Shown here: positions 8,814 to 18,225 of the stretch, in pieces
Position numbering within the stretch: position 1 is the stretch's first letter
Layout: every line of letters starts with the position of its first letter
From: Enterobacter sp. RHBSTW-00175
GTDB taxonomy: Bacteria > Pseudomonadota > Gammaproteobacteria > Enterobacterales > Enterobacteriaceae
Direction: 5' to 3'
Length of the DNA stretch: 64,000 bases
Assembly: GCF_013927005.1 (NCBI RefSeq)
Contig: NZ_CP055930.1
Span: 62,001 to 126,000 of the forward strand
Notes under the pieces: model-generated
What the model was told of the DNA's origin: nothing
The model's input: the letters and a program-made list of their open reading frames with translations, nothing else
Database searches by the model: none
Made by a program: the position numbers and the translations under genes

Positions 8814-9536
8814 ATGAAAATGCGGTTCAGAGATATCATACTGACATTAGCGTTGTTTATTTCCACCCAGGCGATGAGCGCCGGAATACCGGTATTCGAC
8901 GCCGTACAGAATACCGAATCCATGAATCAGTGGATCCAGAAACTCCAGCAATGGCAGGAAACCGTTACCCATTACAGAGGTGAACTTGATGCCTACAAGC
9001 AGCAATTAGCCACGGCAACGGGTGTGCGGGACATTCAGGCATTTCTCCGCGAGGCCAAAAGCCTGAAAACCGATATTGATAATCTTCGTCAGCACGGTAT
9101 TTCACTGGATGACCTGCTGAGCAACCAAAACGGGTCATATTCGTCTGAACTGAATAGCTTGTATAACAAATATAAACCGTTCGATACCTGTAACCCCTCC
9201 AGCTCTTCACAACGCTATCTGGACAGCTGCAAACAGACGATCCTGAATCAGGCTGTAGCAATAGAAAATACGTCAGAAGTTGAAAACAAGATCACGGGCA
9301 CGCTCGACGATATATCAGATTTATCAGACCGTATTGCTAATGCGCAGGATTCGAAAGAGTCACAGGACCTGGCTAACGCCATCGCGGCCAAAAGCGTACA
9401 ATTGAATGCGCTGACCAGCCAGTGGGAAATGTCAGTCAAACAGGCAGAGCAACGTTCCACCATGCTGACTCAGCAGCGGCAAAAAACTTTCAATGAGCAG
9501 CAACTCACCGCGCCTGTTCCTGACTTTAATGATTGA
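8814..9536 (+). CDS. virB5: VirB5-like pilus-tip protein
   Basis: A 240-aa protein with a signal peptide (MRFRDIILTLALFISTQAMSA) and long amphipathic helices rich in Gln, Ser and Leu, as in VirB5/TrbJ minor pilins. It is exported to the periplasm and sits at the pilus tip in the family model. It lies between virB4 and the lipoprotein gene, in the expected order. The ribosome-binding site is ACGGAGGTAATGAAA. Confidence 0.85.
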   Translation: MKMRFRDIILTLALFISTQAMSAGIPVFDAVQNTESMNQWIQKLQQWQETVTHYRGELDAYKQQLATATGVRDIQAFLREAKSLKTDIDNLRQHGISLDDLLSNQNGSYSSELNSLYNKYKPFDTCNPSSSSQRYLDSCKQTILNQAVAIENTSEVENKITGTLDDISDLSDRIANAQDSKESQDLANAIAAKSVQLNALTSQWEMSVKQAEQRSTMLTQQRQKTFNEQQLTAPVPDFND

Positions 9537-9546
9537 GAGGGCAAAC

Positions 9547-9771
9547 ATGAAAACATCAATTTTGTTGATTCCAATTATTTCTGGATTCTTATTACTGACA
9601 GGATGTGATAACCCGAAATCAACGCAATGGTATAAAGAACACCAAGATGAAATGAATATCCGATATAAGACGTGCGAATCATCCGGTGATGATTCCCAAG
9701 ATTGTAAAAACGTACGTGAGGCACGATTTGAACTCCGTCAGGGGAATGCAAAGGTTCCCGATTTAAATTAA
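9547..9771 (+). CDS. EexN-like entry-exclusion lipoprotein
   Basis: A 74-aa lipoprotein precursor with lipobox LLTGC at residues 17-21 and a short polar body with two further cysteines (KTCESSGDDSQDCKN). The pattern WYKEHQDEM, then a Cys pair, then REARFELRQ, matches EexN-family proteins encoded between virB5 and virB6. These reduce redundant transfer between cells carrying the same element. Start chosen at ATG 9547, after GAGAGGGCAAAC. Confidence 0.8.
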   Translation: MKTSILLIPIISGFLLLTGCDNPKSTQWYKEHQDEMNIRYKTCESSGDDSQDCKNVREARFELRQGNAKVPDLN

Positions 9772-9782
9772 CGAGGTGACCT

Positions 9783-10814
9783 ATGTCAGGTGGTATGTTT
9801 GTTGGAATGAACAACACTATCACTGGCGGTTTAAATGCCGTACTACAGGGACAAACTTCCGTGTACGGCAATATGATCAGTGTTATCGCCGTCAGTTCAT
9901 TTACATTATTTATCACTTATCGTGGGTATCAGACTCTGGCAGGAAAACTTCAAACCCCGATAGAAGATGTCGTATGGGATGTCGGACGAATGTTGTTGAT
10001 CATGACGTTCGTTTTAAATCTTGGCAGTTGGCTGGATTTAGCCATCTCGGCCATTAATGGATTAAAAGATGGTGTCAGCGGCGACGATAATGTCTGGGCA
10101 TTGCTCGATACCGTATGGGAAAAAGCACAGACAATCGGACAAAAACTTTATCAAAATGATGATTCCAACTATGTAAAACTTAACGGAGGGATTGCTGAAA
10201 TTCTGGTCTGGGGAGGTGCTATCGTTACCCTGCTATTCGGCTCGACCGTTAACCTTTTAGCCGAAATCACAATAGTATTAATGACCACTACCTCGCCGAT
10301 TTTTATTTTCTGCCTGCTGTATAGATTCCTAACCTCCATGTTCAATAACTGGTTGAAAACTATATTTACCGTTATTCTGACGATTATGTTTTCAGCATTG
10401 TCAATCAGGATCGTGATTAATTATCTGAACGGAATATTGGATAAGGCGGTCAGTTTCGCGGATAACGCCAATATCATCACGCTCGGCGTTCAGTGCTGTG
10501 TCGCCGGTGTTATTTCAGGCGTCATCATCTACTTCTCGGCAAAAGTTGCCAGCGCATTAGGCGGTGCCGCCGTACAGGCCGTGTTACAGGGTGCAGCCAT
10601 GAGCGGACTGAGCGGGCTGGTGAGCAAATCTGCCGACGTCGCCAGACCCGGCATAAAGGCCGGGGGTCGACTGACCGCCAAAGGTGGCATGGCCGCAGCA
10701 GCGACAACCGGCAGGTTCATTGCCGCAGGGGCAGGCAAAGCCGTGAGCGCCTGGCAGAAACGTGCCACCGCCATTGAAAGCATGAAACGCCAGAATCAGC
10801 AGCGTCACCGTTAA
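9783..10814 (+). CDS. virB6: VirB6-like polytopic inner-membrane channel protein
   Basis: A 343-aa protein with at least five hydrophobic segments and a conserved-looking central part (TVNLLAEITIVLMTTTSPIFIFCLLY). The C-terminus is Ala/Gly-rich and basic. VirB6 lines the inner-membrane part of the type IV channel. Its position after the exclusion lipoprotein and before virB7 is as expected. Confidence 0.88.
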   Translation: MSGGMFVGMNNTITGGLNAVLQGQTSVYGNMISVIAVSSFTLFITYRGYQTLAGKLQTPIEDVVWDVGRMLLIMTFVLNLGSWLDLAISAINGLKDGVSGDDNVWALLDTVWEKAQTIGQKLYQNDDSNYVKLNGGIAEILVWGGAIVTLLFGSTVNLLAEITIVLMTTTSPIFIFCLLYRFLTSMFNNWLKTIFTVILTIMFSALSIRIVINYLNGILDKAVSFADNANIITLGVQCCVAGVISGVIIYFSAKVASALGGAAVQAVLQGAAMSGLSGLVSKSADVARPGIKAGGRLTAKGGMAAAATTGRFIAAGAGKAVSAWQKRATAIESMKRQNQQRHR

Positions 10815-10903
10815 TCCTCCCGACCGCTAATCTCTTTTCTCCGTCACGCCGTGGCCACTGCCAGCAGTGCGGCTTTCCTGCATTTATCCGATAAGAGGCT
10901 TCC

Positions 10904-11044
10904 ATGAAATTCAGCATTTTGCTTCTGGTGCTGTGCGCGCTTACGGGCTGCGCGCAGCATCAGGGCGACCTCCCGCCGGTGTCCGGCGATCCCCAGCCGG
11001 TTAATTCCCCCGCCATCATTCAGGAGCTGACTCACCATGTCTGA
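10904..11044 (+). CDS. virB7: VirB7-like outer-membrane lipoprotein
   Basis: A 46-aa protein: signal plus lipobox MKFSILLLVLCALTGC, then AQHQGDLPPVSGDP and a short tail. VirB7 lipoproteins anchor the VirB9/VirB10 core complex to the outer membrane and stabilise VirB9. Its last 8 bases overlap the start of virB8. Size, lipobox and place between virB6 and virB8 make the call firm. Confidence 0.85.
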   Translation: MKFSILLLVLCALTGCAQHQGDLPPVSGDPQPVNSPAIIQELTHHV

Positions 11045-11720
11045 TATTCAGCGCATCATTAATGTCTCGCGCTCTTTTGAATCCATCCTGCTGGAAAAGG
11101 AAGAGAGTTCCCGTAACACCGCCTGGCGGGTGGCCGCTGCCGGGCTGATTCTGGCTGCACTGGCAATTATGGCCATTCTTATTCTGCTGCCGCTGAAAAC
11201 CACTGACATTGAATTGTGGTCGGTGGATAAACAAACCGGCCGTTATGAGTATATGACCCGCATTAAAGAGCGGGATATTGCGTCTGAAAAAGCGCTGGCG
11301 CATTCACTGGCGGCACACTATGTCAGACTCCGCGAAGGGTATAATTATTTCTCCCTCCAGCGTGATTACGAAGACGTACAATTATTTAACAGCGACAGCG
11401 TGAACCGGGATTATCTGGACGGGTTTAACGGCGACCAGGCACCGGACGTTATTTTTAATAAAGCCGAATATGTCGTCTATATCGACATTATTTCCAATGT
11501 GCATGCGCCTGCCACCGGGCCGGATAACCTGGCAACCCTGCGTATCAAGCGTACCCTTCGCCGTATCTCTGATAATTCAGTGAAAACGGACTTCTGGAAT
11601 ATCCGCCTCACTTATCGTTATGTCCCGCATCAGCAACTGACGGACAGTCAGCGTGAAGTGAACCCGCTGGGCTTTATCGTCACCAGCTACCAGCGCGATA
11701 AAGAACTGAGGAGCGAATGA
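11037..11720 (+). CDS. virB8: VirB8-like inner-membrane assembly factor
   Basis: A 227-aa protein with a short cytoplasmic N-terminus, one membrane segment at about 32-53 and a periplasmic VirB8/NTF2-like domain (ALAHSLAAHYVRLREGYNY, later RLTYRYVP and NPLGFIVTSY). VirB8 nucleates assembly of the secretion channel. It overlaps virB7 by 8 bases and virB9 by 4. Confidence 0.92.
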   Translation: MSDIQRIINVSRSFESILLEKEESSRNTAWRVAAAGLILAALAIMAILILLPLKTTDIELWSVDKQTGRYEYMTRIKERDIASEKALAHSLAAHYVRLREGYNYFSLQRDYEDVQLFNSDSVNRDYLDGFNGDQAPDVIFNKAEYVVYIDIISNVHAPATGPDNLATLRIKRTLRRISDNSVKTDFWNIRLTYRYVPHQQLTDSQREVNPLGFIVTSYQRDKELRSE

Positions 11721-12607
11721 TGCTGAAAAACATCCTGCTCCTGACGGGTTTAATGGTGTCATGCGCGGCATGGAGCGCCGCCACCCCGCGTGGCAGCGGC
11801 TATGACAGCCGGATGCAGAACGTATCGTATAACAGCCAGAACGCCACCGTGGTGAATACCCGCCCTGGCTACGTCACCACGCTGCTGTTTGACGATGACG
11901 AAGCTGTGATTGATGCGCAAGCGGGTTTTCCCAAAGGCTGGACGGTGACGAAGAGTGATAACCGGGTCGGCGTCAGCCCGAACCCCATCACCCAGCCGGT
12001 GACGGACGCCAGTGGCAACAACGTCAGCCAGGTGTTCCTGCCCACGGCAAAGGACTGGAAGACCAACCTCTTCGTGGTGACCTCAAAGCGTGATTACAGC
12101 CTGGAGCTGAACGTGCTGGACCACGATTCCCCCGCGCAGGCGTTCGTTATCCGTTACCACTATCCGGCCGAGGTTCGCCAGCAATCCGCCGCCGCCAGCG
12201 CCGCACGTCAGACGCAGCAGCGTGAAAGACAGGAGACGCAGCAAATAGCAGCGGCATTCGGAGAGGCCAGCATGCCACGCAACTGGCGCTACACCAAACG
12301 GGTAGCCGCCGGTTCGACCTCCATCGCACCGGATTTTGCCTGGGACGATGGTCGTTTTGCATATATCGGTTTTTCCCCCATCAGAACCCTGCCTTCCGTT
12401 TTCCAGGCGGTTAACGGACGGGAGCAGGCGGTCACGCCCAGGACGGTTAAACAGGGTAACTACATCGTGATGGTGGTGCCGGTATCACCACAACTGGTGC
12501 TGCGTTACGGCACCTCAGTGGTGGGGATCGAAAATGACGGATTCGGGCGCATCCCGATAACCCGCAGCGACACCGTTTCACCGTCCGTTACGCTGGAGGC
12601 CAAATGA
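11717..12607 (+). CDS. virB9: VirB9-like core-complex protein
   Basis: A 296-aa protein with a signal peptide (MLKNILLLTGLMVSCAAWSA), an N-terminal beta domain (YVTTLLFDDDEAV, TNLFVVTSKRDYSLEL) and a C-terminal domain (NWRYTKRV, FAWDDGRFAYIGF). This is the standard VirB9/CagX layout. It forms the outer-membrane core ring with VirB7 and VirB10. It overlaps virB8 and virB10 by 4 bases each. Confidence 0.92.
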   Translation: MMLKNILLLTGLMVSCAAWSAATPRGSGYDSRMQNVSYNSQNATVVNTRPGYVTTLLFDDDEAVIDAQAGFPKGWTVTKSDNRVGVSPNPITQPVTDASGNNVSQVFLPTAKDWKTNLFVVTSKRDYSLELNVLDHDSPAQAFVIRYHYPAEVRQQSAAASAARQTQQRERQETQQIAAAFGEASMPRNWRYTKRVAAGSTSIAPDFAWDDGRFAYIGFSPIRTLPSVFQAVNGREQAVTPRTVKQGNYIVMVVPVSPQLVLRYGTSVVGIENDGFGRIPITRSDTVSPSVTLEAK

Positions 12608-13908
12608 CCGATAAACCCGTCCCGGACGAACCGGAAAAAACCACCGCAGAGCGGGAAGCGGAAGCCCGCGAACGCGCCCGTGCGGCAATGGCGTATCAGG
12701 AGCCGGAGCAAAGAACACCGCCCGGCCAGCCGGAAGTGACCCGTTTTCGTAAGGCATCCGGTCGCCGCACGCTGATCGTCAGCCTGCTGAGTCTGGCGCT
12801 GGTGATCGCCCTGGCATCCGGCGGCGATCGTCTTTTCAGTGCATTGAAAGTGGGTAATGAGAAAGAAGCCGACACCGCGCCGCCGCCCTCCGCCGGGAAG
12901 ACGCTGCATGAGCGTCAAAATCTGGGCATGGACAGTAACCCGTTTGGCCTGTTCGGGCCGCACACACAGGACGGAACAGACCCTGTCAGCCAGACCGTCT
13001 CCTCCGCACCCACCCTGCCAACAGCCCCACCCGCCCTGAACAAGGCAGCCGCGCTGGCTGAAGGGCTGAACAACGCCCGAACAATGCCGGGCGATAATAC
13101 ACGCACGTCCCCGGGCCAACTTCGCAGCAACGCAGAAACGTCCGACAGTCCGTCATCATCCACGACGTACACATCCTGCCCGTCAGTACTGACCCGAGGA
13201 AAGGATGGCCGCCTGCGCTGCCCGGAGACTGCCGCGCCGGAAACGGGTAACAACGACAATCCAGACGTCGCCCGTGTCACCGGCGTCAGACGGTTGGGTC
13301 TCAATCCTGATCTCTATATCCCGGTGGACCGCTATATCCCTTGTTCGATGATGTGGCGCTTCGTGTCCGATGTCGGGGGGCATATTTCCTGCCTGATCAG
13401 TGAAGATGTTTACAGCGCCAGCAACCATGTGACGCTGATCCCGGCGGGAACGGTCGCCCGTGGCATCTACCGCGCCGGGGCGCTGCAACACGGACGCAGC
13501 CGGATGTTTGTGCTGTGGACGGAGCTGCGCACGCCTGAGCCCGGCAGCCTGCAAATCCCGCTCAGCAACACGCAGGCCAGCGGCCCGCTCGGCGAGGCGG
13601 GGATCTCAGGCTGGATCGACAATCACTTCTGGGAGCGCTTCGGCAATGCCCTGATGCTTAGTACGGTGCAGGACGTGGCAGCGGCGGTGTCGGATGCTGC
13701 CCCGGGGAAAGACCGCAATACCGACTACACCGAAAACACCCGCGCCGCCACGGCTGAAATGGCGAAAACGACGCTGGATAACAGCATCAATATTCCGCCC
13801 ACCCTGTACCTGAATCAGGGTGATGTCATCGGCATCATGACCGGTACCGATATTGATTTCTCATCCGTCTGGCAGCTGCGAGTGAAAAAGAGGTGGTATG
13901 AACGCTGA
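12604..13908 (+). CDS. virB10: VirB10-like core-complex protein (TrbI family)
   Basis: A 434-aa protein with a cytoplasmic acidic N-terminus, one membrane helix at about 54-75, a Pro-rich periplasmic linker (about 95-200) and the C-terminal TrbI/VirB10 beta-barrel domain (CLISEDVYSASNHVTLIPAGT, later NIPPTLYLNQGDVIGI). VirB10 spans both membranes and gates the channel. It overlaps virB9 by 4 bases and virB11 by 11. Confidence 0.93.
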   Translation: MTDKPVPDEPEKTTAEREAEARERARAAMAYQEPEQRTPPGQPEVTRFRKASGRRTLIVSLLSLALVIALASGGDRLFSALKVGNEKEADTAPPPSAGKTLHERQNLGMDSNPFGLFGPHTQDGTDPVSQTVSSAPTLPTAPPALNKAAALAEGLNNARTMPGDNTRTSPGQLRSNAETSDSPSSSTTYTSCPSVLTRGKDGRLRCPETAAPETGNNDNPDVARVTGVRRLGLNPDLYIPVDRYIPCSMMWRFVSDVGGHISCLISEDVYSASNHVTLIPAGTVARGIYRAGALQHGRSRMFVLWTELRTPEPGSLQIPLSNTQASGPLGEAGISGWIDNHFWERFGNALMLSTVQDVAAAVSDAAPGKDRNTDYTENTRAATAEMAKTTLDNSINIPPTLYLNQGDVIGIMTGTDIDFSSVWQLRVKKRWYER

Positions 13909-14926
13909 AAACCTGTCGCTGGATTTTATGAAAAACCAGCTGTTTGGTGATTTTATTGCGCAGGACGGCCTGACGGATATTGCCGTTAACCGGCCGGGTG
14001 AACTGCATACCAAAATCCGGGGGAAATGGCGAAGACATGAAGCCCCGATTACGCTGCGTCAGTGTTACGCCTTTGCCAGAGCGCTGGCGTCGTGGCAGGA
14101 AGATAATATCGACGACATATCGCCGATCCTTTCCGCCACGCTCGAGTCAGGCGAGCGCATTCAGGCCATTATTCCCCCGGCCTGTGAGCGTAATACCGTG
14201 TCTATTACGCTGCGCAAGCCCTCATTCGGGCAGAAAACGCATCAGTCATGGATTGATGCGGGATTTTATAACCGGGTAAGCGGTCAGGAGCGAACGGAAG
14301 GCAAAGATGTTGAACTGACCCGCTATTATCAAGATGGGGATATTTCCCGCTTTATGGAAAAAGCGGTGGAATATGGCAAGACGATTTTTATCGTCGGTGA
14401 AACCGGATCCGGCAAAACCACCTATATGAAAACGCTGCTGCACTCTATTCCCCGGCACCTCAGGCTGACCACCATCGAGGACAACCCCGAAATCCGATTC
14501 TATCATCACACCAATTATGTCCATCTCTTTTATCCGGCGGACGCCGGGGATAATGCCATTGTCACGCCCGGCAGACTGATACGTGCCAATTATCGTATGA
14601 ACCCTGACCGGATATTACTGGCTGAAATTCGCGGTCGGGAAGCCTGGGATGCACTGAAAATCGTCGGTTCCGGGCATGAGGGATTGATGACCTCCCTGCA
14701 TGCGGGCAGCCCGGAAGAATGTATTGAAGGGATAATTGACCGCTGCTATGAAAATCCCGACTGCCGGAACATTCCTTTCGACGTTCTGTTACGCAAGGTG
14801 CTAAAAAGCATTGATGTGATAGTCAGCATTGATATTCACGGTGACATACGCAGGATGAGTGATGTTTATTTTAAACCCCTTCATCTTAATGGCATGAGAG
14901 GTGTATTCAGCAAAGGACTTCAATAA
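13898..14926 (+). CDS. virB11: VirB11-like traffic ATPase
   Basis: A 342-aa protein with Walker A GETGSGKTTY at about 167-176, the Asp box TTIEDNPEIRF, Walker B RILLAEIRGREAWD and the His box GHEGLMTSLHAGSPEE. All elements of the VirB11/PulE hexameric ATPase are present. It drives the switch between pilus assembly and DNA transfer at the inner membrane. It is the last gene of the compact virB2-virB11 block. Confidence 0.94.
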   Translation: MNAENLSLDFMKNQLFGDFIAQDGLTDIAVNRPGELHTKIRGKWRRHEAPITLRQCYAFARALASWQEDNIDDISPILSATLESGERIQAIIPPACERNTVSITLRKPSFGQKTHQSWIDAGFYNRVSGQERTEGKDVELTRYYQDGDISRFMEKAVEYGKTIFIVGETGSGKTTYMKTLLHSIPRHLRLTTIEDNPEIRFYHHTNYVHLFYPADAGDNAIVTPGRLIRANYRMNPDRILLAEIRGREAWDALKIVGSGHEGLMTSLHAGSPEECIEGIIDRCYENPDCRNIPFDVLLRKVLKSIDVIVSIDIHGDIRRMSDVYFKPLHLNGMRGVFSKGLQ

Positions 14927-14975
14927 ATAACTTATCGAATTACGCAGCACTCGTTTGAATATGAAGGTGATCGAA

Positions 14976-15275
14976 ATGAAAAAAGCAATATCCTCCGCAT
15001 TATTGCTCTGCATTATGGCGTCATATTCCACCTCCGGCATGGCCGCTGACGCCTGTGAAGTGGTGTTATGCATGTACGGTAAAGCCACCGGGAACGGCGG
15101 CAATGAATGCCATTCTGCTGAACGCACATTCTTTAATATCGTCACAAAGAACAAGCACGGTTTTCTGCCGGACCATACTGCCGATGCCAGAAAATCGTTC
15201 TTACTTGAATGTGATTCAGCAGACCCGGCAATAATCAGCCAGATTATCAATAAATTTGGCCGCGTGCGTGGTTAA
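14976..15275 (+). CDS. TrbM/KikA-like exported protein
   Basis: A 99-aa protein with a signal peptide (MKKAISSALLLCIMASYSTSGMAA) and a Cys-containing body (ACEVVLCMYGKATGNGGNEC, then FFNIV) that recalls the TrbM/KikA family of conjugation proteins. TrbM-like proteins are periplasmic and help mating-pair formation in IncP and IncN systems. ATG 14976 is chosen because AAGGTGA lies 5 bases upstream and because the signal peptide starts there. Confidence 0.7.
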   Translation: MKKAISSALLLCIMASYSTSGMAADACEVVLCMYGKATGNGGNECHSAERTFFNIVTKNKHGFLPDHTADARKSFLLECDSADPAIISQIINKFGRVRG

Positions 15276-15293
15276 TTAGCGGAGGTTACCTTT

Positions 15294-15599
15294 ATGACAA
15301 AACCGGGTTTTATTCAGCATCCCTGGACACATCAGCGCGGGGATTCCATGAGCGCAGCCTGTATTATTGAACACATTGAAAATGAGGCGATGCACGGATG
15401 CGGCCTTTATTATGAAATTTATCACTACCGGGTTGCCTGCCGGTTATTGCAGTTGCTGCAAACGTTAAACGCCACCGACAAAATAACGCTGACAGAAGAA
15501 GCTAACCGGCGTGGATTTACACTGGATGAAACCAGCATTAAAGAAAGTCGTCAGTGTTATTCCGACATCATCAGGGAAATCCGCGAGAGCCACTATTAA
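15294..15599 (+). CDS. Hypothetical protein between virB11 and oriT
   Basis: A 101-aa soluble, mostly helical protein with a GGAGG ribosome-binding site 8 bases before the ATG. I recognise no family. It contains a His-rich segment (CGLYYEIYHYRVACRLLQLL) and an acidic C-terminus (SDIIREIRESHY). An internal ATG at 15348 is an alternative start. It closes the transfer gene block on the left side of the probable oriT and may be an accessory to DNA processing; that is only a position-based guess. Confidence 0.55.
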   Translation: MTKPGFIQHPWTHQRGDSMSAACIIEHIENEAMHGCGLYYEIYHYRVACRLLQLLQTLNATDKITLTEEANRRGFTLDETSIKESRQCYSDIIREIRESHY

Positions 15600-16343
15600 T
15601 CCCTGCATTAATTTTATTCTCAGGTCCCCTATAGCGCCAAAATATTTCAGCCGAATCAAGCTTAAGGCGTGCCGGTTTTCAGGTTTTTACGGCTCCACAT
15701 TTTTCGCGGATTAAGGCGTGAAGAAATGCGGCCGTAAAAATGAGGCAGCGGACAGAATTATTTTCGCGGGTTAAGGAGCGAAAATATTTCAGGCACCGCG
15801 CCTCACCGGCAAACAGCCGCGCCCACGCGGATTTTGCCGGCCGGGGGGAGCCGAATAAATTTCGCCGCCCCGGCGAGCGAAAAGCTGTCGCCCACGACAG
15901 CGGTTTATTTGGGGGGCATCGCCCCGCACACCGTCGCGGCTAAGTCTCCGGCCAAAAGCCGGTAGCGTGGCGCGACCACCCTCTTTAAAGGTCAGCTTCC
16001 CTTTTATTCCCGCTGCGAGGAACGAGCAAAGGGAATAAGAAGGCGAAAGCGACCGTCTTAAAGGGGGTGGTCGCGCGTAGCGGGCGACGGTGTGCCGCCG
16101 TTGACGTCGGGGGTTTTGGCGCAGCGTCCAGCCGCGACATTACCCCCATGTGACATTACATAAGGGCGTCCAGCCCGCATGTACTGGCGCACGCCGTTCG
16201 GGCAGGCAAGCATGCTTTCCTGCACATGGCCGCAACGCGGCCACCTTCTTCGTCCCATACGCTCGCCCCACCTTTTCGCCCGACACCGTGGGGCGAACTG
16301 ATGGGGCGATGTCATGGGGCGAACCGCTGACGAAGGAGGCATC
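15600..16343. other. Probable origin of transfer (oriT) region with nested inverted repeats
   Basis: This 744-base gene-free region lies between the virB block and mobB-mobC. It has three kinds of structure. First, partial direct repeats (TTAAGGCGTG near 15662 and 15711, TTAAGGAGCG near 15769; AAAATATTTCAG near 15640 and 15780). Second, a 10-bp inverted repeat TTTTTACGGC (15684-15693) and its complement (15731-15740). Third, nested arms: GCACACCGTCGC (15926-15937) with 16084-16095, and CGCGACCACCC (15971-15981) with 16065-16075, enclosing TTCCCTTT/AAAGGGAA. In CloDF13, the MOBC prototype, oriT lies next to mobB-mobC. No nick site can be assigned. Confidence 0.65.
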
Positions 16344-18218
16344 GTGATTTTGAATAAGCTGGCCGTTTCACTGTCGCCGATAGTGAATGGCGCGCTGAGC
16401 TTCATTGCTTTTATGCAATATCATCAGCTGATGCTGGCGCTGTTATCGGGGCTGACGATGCCGCTTTTCGCGTCGATGAAAAGCGATGAACGCCAAAAAG
16501 CCCCATTGTGGCAAAAGCTGATTATTGCTTTTTCCATGCTGTGTTTTCTTTCCGGTACGATGGGGCCGGTTGTTATCTGGATTTTCCAGTGGCTTTATCA
16601 GGGTCGAACAGTTACCCGCGTTCCAGTTCTGGAATGGTCAACATTAATTACTTTCACCATAGCAGGCTTTATTTTCCATATTCTGTTGCGCAGGGTACTA
16701 ACCCCTGAATTAGACAGAATAAAGAAACACCTCGTCAGAAAAACCACGCTAGAACGGGAATTACGCACCGATGTCCGTACGGTGAAATCACTGCTACCTG
16801 AAACACTGCATTATGACCCGCTGGATTATATAGACCTGAACAAAGGGTTATTTATCGGCATGGACCGCGATATTCAGCCGATGTATTTGCCGTTAAAAGA
16901 CTGGCAGAAACAACACGCGGATATTATCGGCACCACCGGCGCCGGCAAAGGGGTTGCCACCGGGATATTACTTTATCAAAGTATTCTGGCCGGTGAAGGC
17001 GTATTTGTTATGGACCCCAAAGATGATGAATGGGCACCGCACCTTTACCGCAAAGCCTGCGAGGATGCAGGAAAACCTTTTGCCCTGATTGACCTGCGAA
17101 AACCCCAGTACCAGTTAAATCTGATTGAAGAGATTACCGCCGATGAACTGGAAGAGCTTTTTGTTGCCGGGTTCAGTCTGGCAGAGAAAGGTCAGGAGTC
17201 AGACTTTTATCGGATTGACGACCGGAAAGCAGCCCGGATAGCCGCGCAGTTTGTCACCCGTAATACTGCCTCAACCATTCGGGATGTTTATAACGGAGAC
17301 TACGTTCAGGATATTGCCGATAAAATAAAAGCCTTTTTCGGTAAAATTGAAGAGCTGGCTTTACTCAATGCCATCAATGCCCCCACCGGATTTTCGCTTA
17401 ATAAAATATTTGAGGAAGGCGGTTGCTGCTATGTGATTGGCTCAATGCGCAACAGCAAAATCATTACCGCTCAGCGCATGCTGCTGGTTCGACTATACCA
17501 ACTGGCAGAAAGGCGCGAGCGGGTGAAGGACGTGCCCCGCCCCATTGCAATTTATCTTTCCGAACTGAAATACCATTTATCCAGGCCCGCGCTGGAAGGT
17601 TTAGGCGCGGCACGCGATAAAGGCGTGCACATTATTATGGACCATCAGTCGATTGCCGATTTAAAAGACTGCCCGGCAGATTTGAAAGGTGACGCCGTTG
17701 TCGGCGCGGTCGTTGAGAACGCTAAATTCAAACTGGTTTATCGGGTCATGGATCCGGACACCGCTGAATGGGTGGCAAGGATGTCCGGCACCATATTAGT
17801 CGATGATGAGGTCCGCAAAGCGAAAACCGATGCCGTACTGACAGAGACTATCGACGATGAACGCACCATCAGGCAGGCGGAGCGTTTCTTTACCGACAGC
17901 AATATGATTCTGAATCTACCCGATTTTGTCAGCTTCATCTTTACGGCAAAAACACTCCCCTCAGCTTCTCTGATTTCGCCCATCAGGGTGAGAAAACGCG
18001 AGCTGGAAATCTGTGCCGTATCGCCCTCGATTGCCGCCACCGCCGCAACGATAAACATCACCCTGGATTTTAGCGAGGAGGAAACCTCCCCCGAACCCGC
18101 ATCAACACCGGATATCACCACAACGCGTCCCGATCTTTTTTTTGATGAGGCGGACAAAAAAGACATGACAACACAGAATATCGGTAACGAAGAAAGCCCG
18201 TCATTGCTGGATTTTTAA
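16344..18218 (+). CDS. mobB: MobB-like type IV coupling protein
   Basis: A 624-aa protein. The N-terminal 150 or so residues carry four hydrophobic segments. Walker A is GTTGAGKG at 196-203 and Walker B-like VFVMDPKDDEW has Asp224. This is the TraG/VirD4 superfamily; with the following MobC it matches the CloDF13 MobB/MobC pair and the mob genes of ICEKp. It brings the relaxase-DNA complex to the VirB channel. GTG 16344 is preferred over the ATG at 16314 because GAAGGAGG lies 5 bases before it. A short loop separates the ATPase from an acidic tail. Confidence 0.9.
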   Translation: MILNKLAVSLSPIVNGALSFIAFMQYHQLMLALLSGLTMPLFASMKSDERQKAPLWQKLIIAFSMLCFLSGTMGPVVIWIFQWLYQGRTVTRVPVLEWSTLITFTIAGFIFHILLRRVLTPELDRIKKHLVRKTTLERELRTDVRTVKSLLPETLHYDPLDYIDLNKGLFIGMDRDIQPMYLPLKDWQKQHADIIGTTGAGKGVATGILLYQSILAGEGVFVMDPKDDEWAPHLYRKACEDAGKPFALIDLRKPQYQLNLIEEITADELEELFVAGFSLAEKGQESDFYRIDDRKAARIAAQFVTRNTASTIRDVYNGDYVQDIADKIKAFFGKIEELALLNAINAPTGFSLNKIFEEGGCCYVIGSMRNSKIITAQRMLLVRLYQLAERRERVKDVPRPIAIYLSELKYHLSRPALEGLGAARDKGVHIIMDHQSIADLKDCPADLKGDAVVGAVVENAKFKLVYRVMDPDTAEWVARMSGTILVDDEVRKAKTDAVLTETIDDERTIRQAERFFTDSNMILNLPDFVSFIFTAKTLPSASLISPIRVRKRELEICAVSPSIAATAATINITLDFSEEETSPEPASTPDITTTRPDLFFDEADKKDMTTQNIGNEESPSLLDF

Positions 18219-18225
18219 AGGGGGA

